Below, piece after piece: positions 13,795 through 16,793 of a stretch of 16,793 nucleotides of DNA. This DNA comes from Nitrospira_G sp035457545 (lineage in GTDB: Bacteria > Nitrospirota > Nitrospiria > Nitrospirales > Nitrospiraceae). Location of the stretch: NCBI GenBank assembly GCA_035457545.1, contig DATIBM010000420.1, positions 1-16,793 of the forward strand, read 5' to 3'. Both the position numbers and the translations under genes were made by a program. Under the pieces are notes generated by a model, which saw nothing but the letters and a program-made list of their open reading frames with translations, made no database searches and was not told the origin of the DNA. Within the stretch, counting starts at the first letter, position 1. The number at the start of each line of letters is the position of its first letter.

Positions 13795-16793
13795 TTCTTT
13801 CCGATCTCTCGGTCCGCCGTCCCGTCTTGGCGACGGTCATGTCGCTGCTGCTGGTGCTGTTCGGGCTCCTGAGCTTCACCCGCCTGACCTTGCGGGAATA
13901 TCCGGATATCGCCTACCCGATCGTCTCGGTGAGGACTGTCTATCCCGGCGCCAGCCCGGCGCTGGTGGAAACCGACGTGACCACGGTCCTCGAAGGGGCC
14001 ATCAGCGGCATCGAAGGCCTCCGTACGATCACCTCCGCCAGCCGGGCCGAAACCTCCCAGATCGTGCTCGAATTCGGACGGACGCGCAGTCTGGATGCGG
14101 CGACCAACGACGTGCGGGACGCCATCAGCCGAGTGCGGCGCCAACTCCCGCTCGCCGTCCAGGACCCGCTCGTCGCGAAGGAAACCGGCGACGGCAATGA
14201 AATCATGTGGCTCTCGCTCGCCAGCGACCGCCATTCCGAGTTGGAGATGACGGATGTCGCGGAGCGGTTCATCAAGAACCGGTTGGCGATGTTGCCCGGC
14301 GTCTCGACCATTCCGTTGGACGGGGAGCGCCGCTATGCGATGAGGATCTGGCTGAACCCCGAGCGATTGGCGGCCCGCCGGCTTGCCGCGCAGGACGTCG
14401 AAGAGGCCCTCAGGACGCAAAACCTCACCCTTCCCTCCGGCCGGATCGAGAGCGATCGCACGGAGTTCGACGTCTCGACTCAGGGGGCGCTGGAGACCCC
14501 GCAACAATTTCTGCACCTGATCGTCGCTTATCGAGACGGATACCCGGTCAGGATTCAGGACATCGGCCGCGTGGAACTCGGCGCCGAAGACGATCGGAAG
14601 CTGGTCCGCGTGAACGGCAAGCCGGCGATCGGGATCGGCGTCGCCAAGCAATCGAAGGCCAATACGTTGGAGGTGGCGCAGGCCGTCAAGCAAGCCTGGC
14701 CAGACCTGGTCGCGCTCTTGCCCGAGGGGATGACCTTGCAGGTGGCGTGGGACGGGTCGCTTGCGATCGAGCAATCCATTCGGGAGGTCTACCGGGCTTT
14801 GGGACTGGCCCTGATCCTGGTCGTATTAGTGATTTACCTCTTTCTCGGCAGCGTCCGTGCGACGTTCATCCCGGCGGTCGCGATTCCGGCCTCGATCATC
14901 GGCGCCGTCACCATCCTCTGGGCCACCGGCTGTTCGCTCAATGTGTTGACGCTGCTCGGGTTTGTCCTCGCCGTCGGCCTGGTGGTGGATGATGCGATCA
15001 TCGTGCTTGAGAACATCCACCGGCGGATCGAATCCGGGGGGGTGCCGCCCGTCCAGGCCGCCATGGCGGGAAGCAGGGAAATCGGGTTTGCCGTGCTGGC
15101 CACGACCCTGTCGTTGGTGGTGGTGTTCATTCCAATCGCGTTTCTGACCGGCGTGGTCGGCCGGCTCTTTTCGGAGTTGGCGATTGCGGTGGCGGCCGCG
15201 GTGTTGCTGTCCGGATTCGTCGCGCTGACGCTGACGCCGATGTTATGCGCCACGCTGTTGAAGACCGGACGGCGCCAGACCCGGTTGTCCAAGGTTGCCG
15301 AGGAGGCCTTTGCCGGCGTGGTGAGCCGGTATCGGCGCGCGGTCGAGCGTCTGGTGGAGGCGAGGGGGCCGGTGCTTGGCGTCGCGTTGGGGGCGATCGT
15401 CGCCAGTGTCTTCCTGTTTCTCCGCCTGCCCATGGAATTGGCTCCGCTGGAAGATGTCGGCTGGTTCGCCGGCCACCTGACGGCGCCGGAAGGCGCCACG
15501 ATCCGCTATACCGATGGCTATGCCAGGCAAGTGGAGGCCATCGTGGAGAAGGTTCCGGAGGCGACGTTCAACTATATGGTGGTCGCCCGCGGGTATCGCC
15601 CCACGATCGTGAACCGCGCATCGAGTTGGGTGACGTTGGCGGACTGGGACAAGCGGGACCGGACGCAACAGGACATTGTGGCGGAACTGAATGCCCGGCT
15701 GGGACGGTTGACCGGAGTGAAAATCTCGGTCCTCAACCCGCCGCCGATGGAGCAGTCGCCGGAGAAGACGCCGGTGCAATTCGTGCTGGTCGGATCGACT
15801 TATGAAGAGCTGCGCGTTCAAGCCGAACGGCTTGTGCGCGAGGCGGCGGCCCATCCGGGGTTCCTTAACCCGGATATGGACTTGTCGATGAACATGCCCC
15901 ATGTGACGGTGGAGGCAAATCGGTCCAAATCCGCCGACGTGGGCGTCTCCATGGCCGCCATCGGCCGGACGCTTGAGACCTTCCTGAGCGGGAGGCCCGT
16001 GACGACCTTCGCGCGAGACGGACGGGTGTACAACGTCGTGGTCAAGGTGGATGAGCCGTACCGGAACAGCCCGTCGGATATCATGGCCCTTCCGGTGCGC
16101 GGCCAACAGGGGCAGTTGATGCCGCTCGGCAATGTCGTGTCGGTGCGGGAAGACGCGGCGCCCGAAGCGCTCCACCATTACGATCGGATGCGCGCCGTCA
16201 CGATCAGCGCCGGACTCGCCGAGGGATTTTCGCTGGGGGAGGCGCTGGACTATCTGAGCCGGACGGCGAAGGCGAGTCTCCCGGGGATGATGCGGTTCGC
16301 CTATGCGGGAGAATCGAAGGAATTCCTTGAAAGCCGGGCAAGCCTCCACGTGACGTTTGGGTTGGCGGTCCTTGTCGTCTATCTGGTGCTTTCGGCGCAA
16401 TTCGAAAGTTTTCTGTCTCCCCTGGTGATCCTGCTGACGGTGCCGCCGGCGGTGATGGGCGGCCTCTTGGCGCTGGCGTTCACCGGCGGGACGTTGAACA
16501 TCTACAGCCAGATCGGGCTCATCATCCTGATCGGGCTCGTCACCAAGAACGCGATCCTGATCGTGGAGTTTGCCAATCAGTTGCGCGGCCGAGGCATGGC
16601 GGCGCGGGAGGCGATCGTCGAAGCCGCCACCCTCCGGTTCCGTCCGATCATCATGACGACGGCCGCGACGATTCTCGGCGCCTTGCCGTTGGCCCTCGCG
16701 ACCGGAGCCGGCGCCGCGGGCCGACGGCACATCGGGCTGGTCCTGGTCGGCGGGTTGGCGCTCTCCACCCTGCTGTCGTTGTTCCTGGTCCCG
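13791..16793 (+). CDS. RND multidrug efflux pump, HAE-1 type (3' end outside window)
   Basis: The frame is open for 1001 codons from ATG 13791 to the last base, with no stop. It begins MILSDLSVRRPVLATVMSLL, the usual RND N-terminus, then the porter-domain start YPGASPALVETDVTTVLEGA. Span 4 holds GLVVDDAIIVLENIHRRI with D400 and D401, equal to the proton-relay D407/D408 of AcrB. Later come LTLTPMLCATLL, FGLAVLVVYLVLSAQFES, and GLVTKNAILIVEF with K919, equal to AcrB K940. The end LSTLLSLFLVP matches the last span, so probably only 10-50 residues are missing. It expels amphiphilic compounds by proton antiport as a trimer with the adaptor at 12614; DD rather than the heavy-metal pattern favours organic substrates. 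The two long minus-strand ORFs lying within it are shadows. Confidence 0.93.
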   Translation, partial: MILSDLSVRRPVLATVMSLLLVLFGLLSFTRLTLREYPDIAYPIVSVRTVYPGASPALVETDVTTVLEGAISGIEGLRTITSASRAETSQIVLEFGRTRSLDAATNDVRDAISRVRRQLPLAVQDPLVAKETGDGNEIMWLSLASDRHSELEMTDVAERFIKNRLAMLPGVSTIPLDGERRYAMRIWLNPERLAARRLAAQDVEEALRTQNLTLPSGRIESDRTEFDVSTQGALETPQQFLHLIVAYRDGYPVRIQDIGRVELGAEDDRKLVRVNGKPAIGIGVAKQSKANTLEVAQAVKQAWPDLVALLPEGMTLQVAWDGSLAIEQSIREVYRALGLALILVVLVIYLFLGSVRATFIPAVAIPASIIGAVTILWATGCSLNVLTLLGFVLAVGLVVDDAIIVLENIHRRIESGGVPPVQAAMAGSREIGFAVLATTLSLVVVFIPIAFLTGVVGRLFSELAIAVAAAVLLSGFVALTLTPMLCATLLKTGRRQTRLSKVAEEAFAGVVSRYRRAVERLVEARGPVLGVALGAIVASVFLFLRLPMELAPLEDVGWFAGHLTAPEGATIRYTDGYARQVEAIVEKVPEATFNYMVVARGYRPTIVNRASSWVTLADWDKRDRTQQDIVAELNARLGRLTGVKISVLNPPPMEQSPEKTPVQFVLVGSTYEELRVQAERLVREAAAHPGFLNPDMDLSMNMPHVTVEANRSKSADVGVSMAAIGRTLETFLSGRPVTTFARDGRVYNVVVKVDEPYRNSPSDIMALPVRGQQGQLMPLGNVVSVREDAAPEALHHYDRMRAVTISAGLAEGFSLGEALDYLSRTAKASLPGMMRFAYAGESKEFLESRASLHVTFGLAVLVVYLVLSAQFESFLSPLVILLTVPPAVMGGLLALAFTGGTLNIYSQIGLIILIGLVTKNAILIVEFANQLRGRGMAAREAIVEAATLRFRPIIMTTAATILGALPLALATGAGAAGRRHIGLVLVGGLALSTLLSLFLVP

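Noticed and set aside
13668..14774. Long minus-strand ORF (368 codons)
   Set aside because: It is antisense to the start of the RND pump, which has clear family motifs. The minus translation is His/Arg/Gln-rich without domain features, typical of a GC-rich shadow.
15243..16730. Long minus-strand ORF (495 codons)
   Set aside because: Antisense to the RND pump C-terminal half. The plus frame is continuous with AcrB-like motifs; the minus product is low-complexity Arg/His-rich.

Overview
The window is a GC-rich bacterial chromosome segment. Almost every gene reads left to right. The compact iron-uptake operon, the Zn-ribbon/redoxin protein and the structured intergenic repeats would fit a Nitrospira-like (Nitrospirota) genome, but this is an impression from gene style and no marker gene here proves it.

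Region 1 (1-1518) is the barrel end of a TonB-dependent outer-membrane receptor whose start lies outside the window. Region 2 (about 1620-6420) is a complete FecI/FecR/FecA-type surface-signalling unit. It has a strong sigma-70-like promoter overlapped by a Fur-like palindrome, then an ECF sigma factor, an anti-sigma regulator with one membrane span, a TonB-dependent receptor with an N-terminal STN signalling domain, and a small lipoprotein. Region 3 (6447-10028) holds a PepSY_TM membrane protein, a 77-residue two-span protein, a second PepSY_TM protein and a ZIP-family metal permease, with short or overlapping junctions. Together these suggest a reductive iron route: the ferric chelate crosses the outer membrane by the receptor, is reduced by the PepSY_TM proteins (which share four or more histidines at matching places), and Fe(II) enters by the ZIP permease.

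Region 4 (10029-10283) carries a second copy of the 17-bp palindrome found at the sigma-factor promoter, in the same promoter-like setting. It is followed by about 108 nt of stem-rich sequence ending in an intrinsic-terminator-like hairpin plus T run, so it is a candidate iron-regulated small RNA or leader. Region 5 (10284-10958) encodes a zinc ribbon joined to a redoxin domain that lacks the peroxidatic cysteine.

Region 6 (10959-12613) is poor in genes. It has a 359-bp MITE-like element with 19-bp inverted ends, four copies of a stem-loop family with a compensated base-pair change, a minus-strand lipoprotein, and a large nested hairpin. Region 7 (12614-16793) is an RND efflux operon: membrane-fusion protein, a 26-codon bridging ORF that overlaps both neighbours, and an HAE-1-type RND pump that runs off the right edge.
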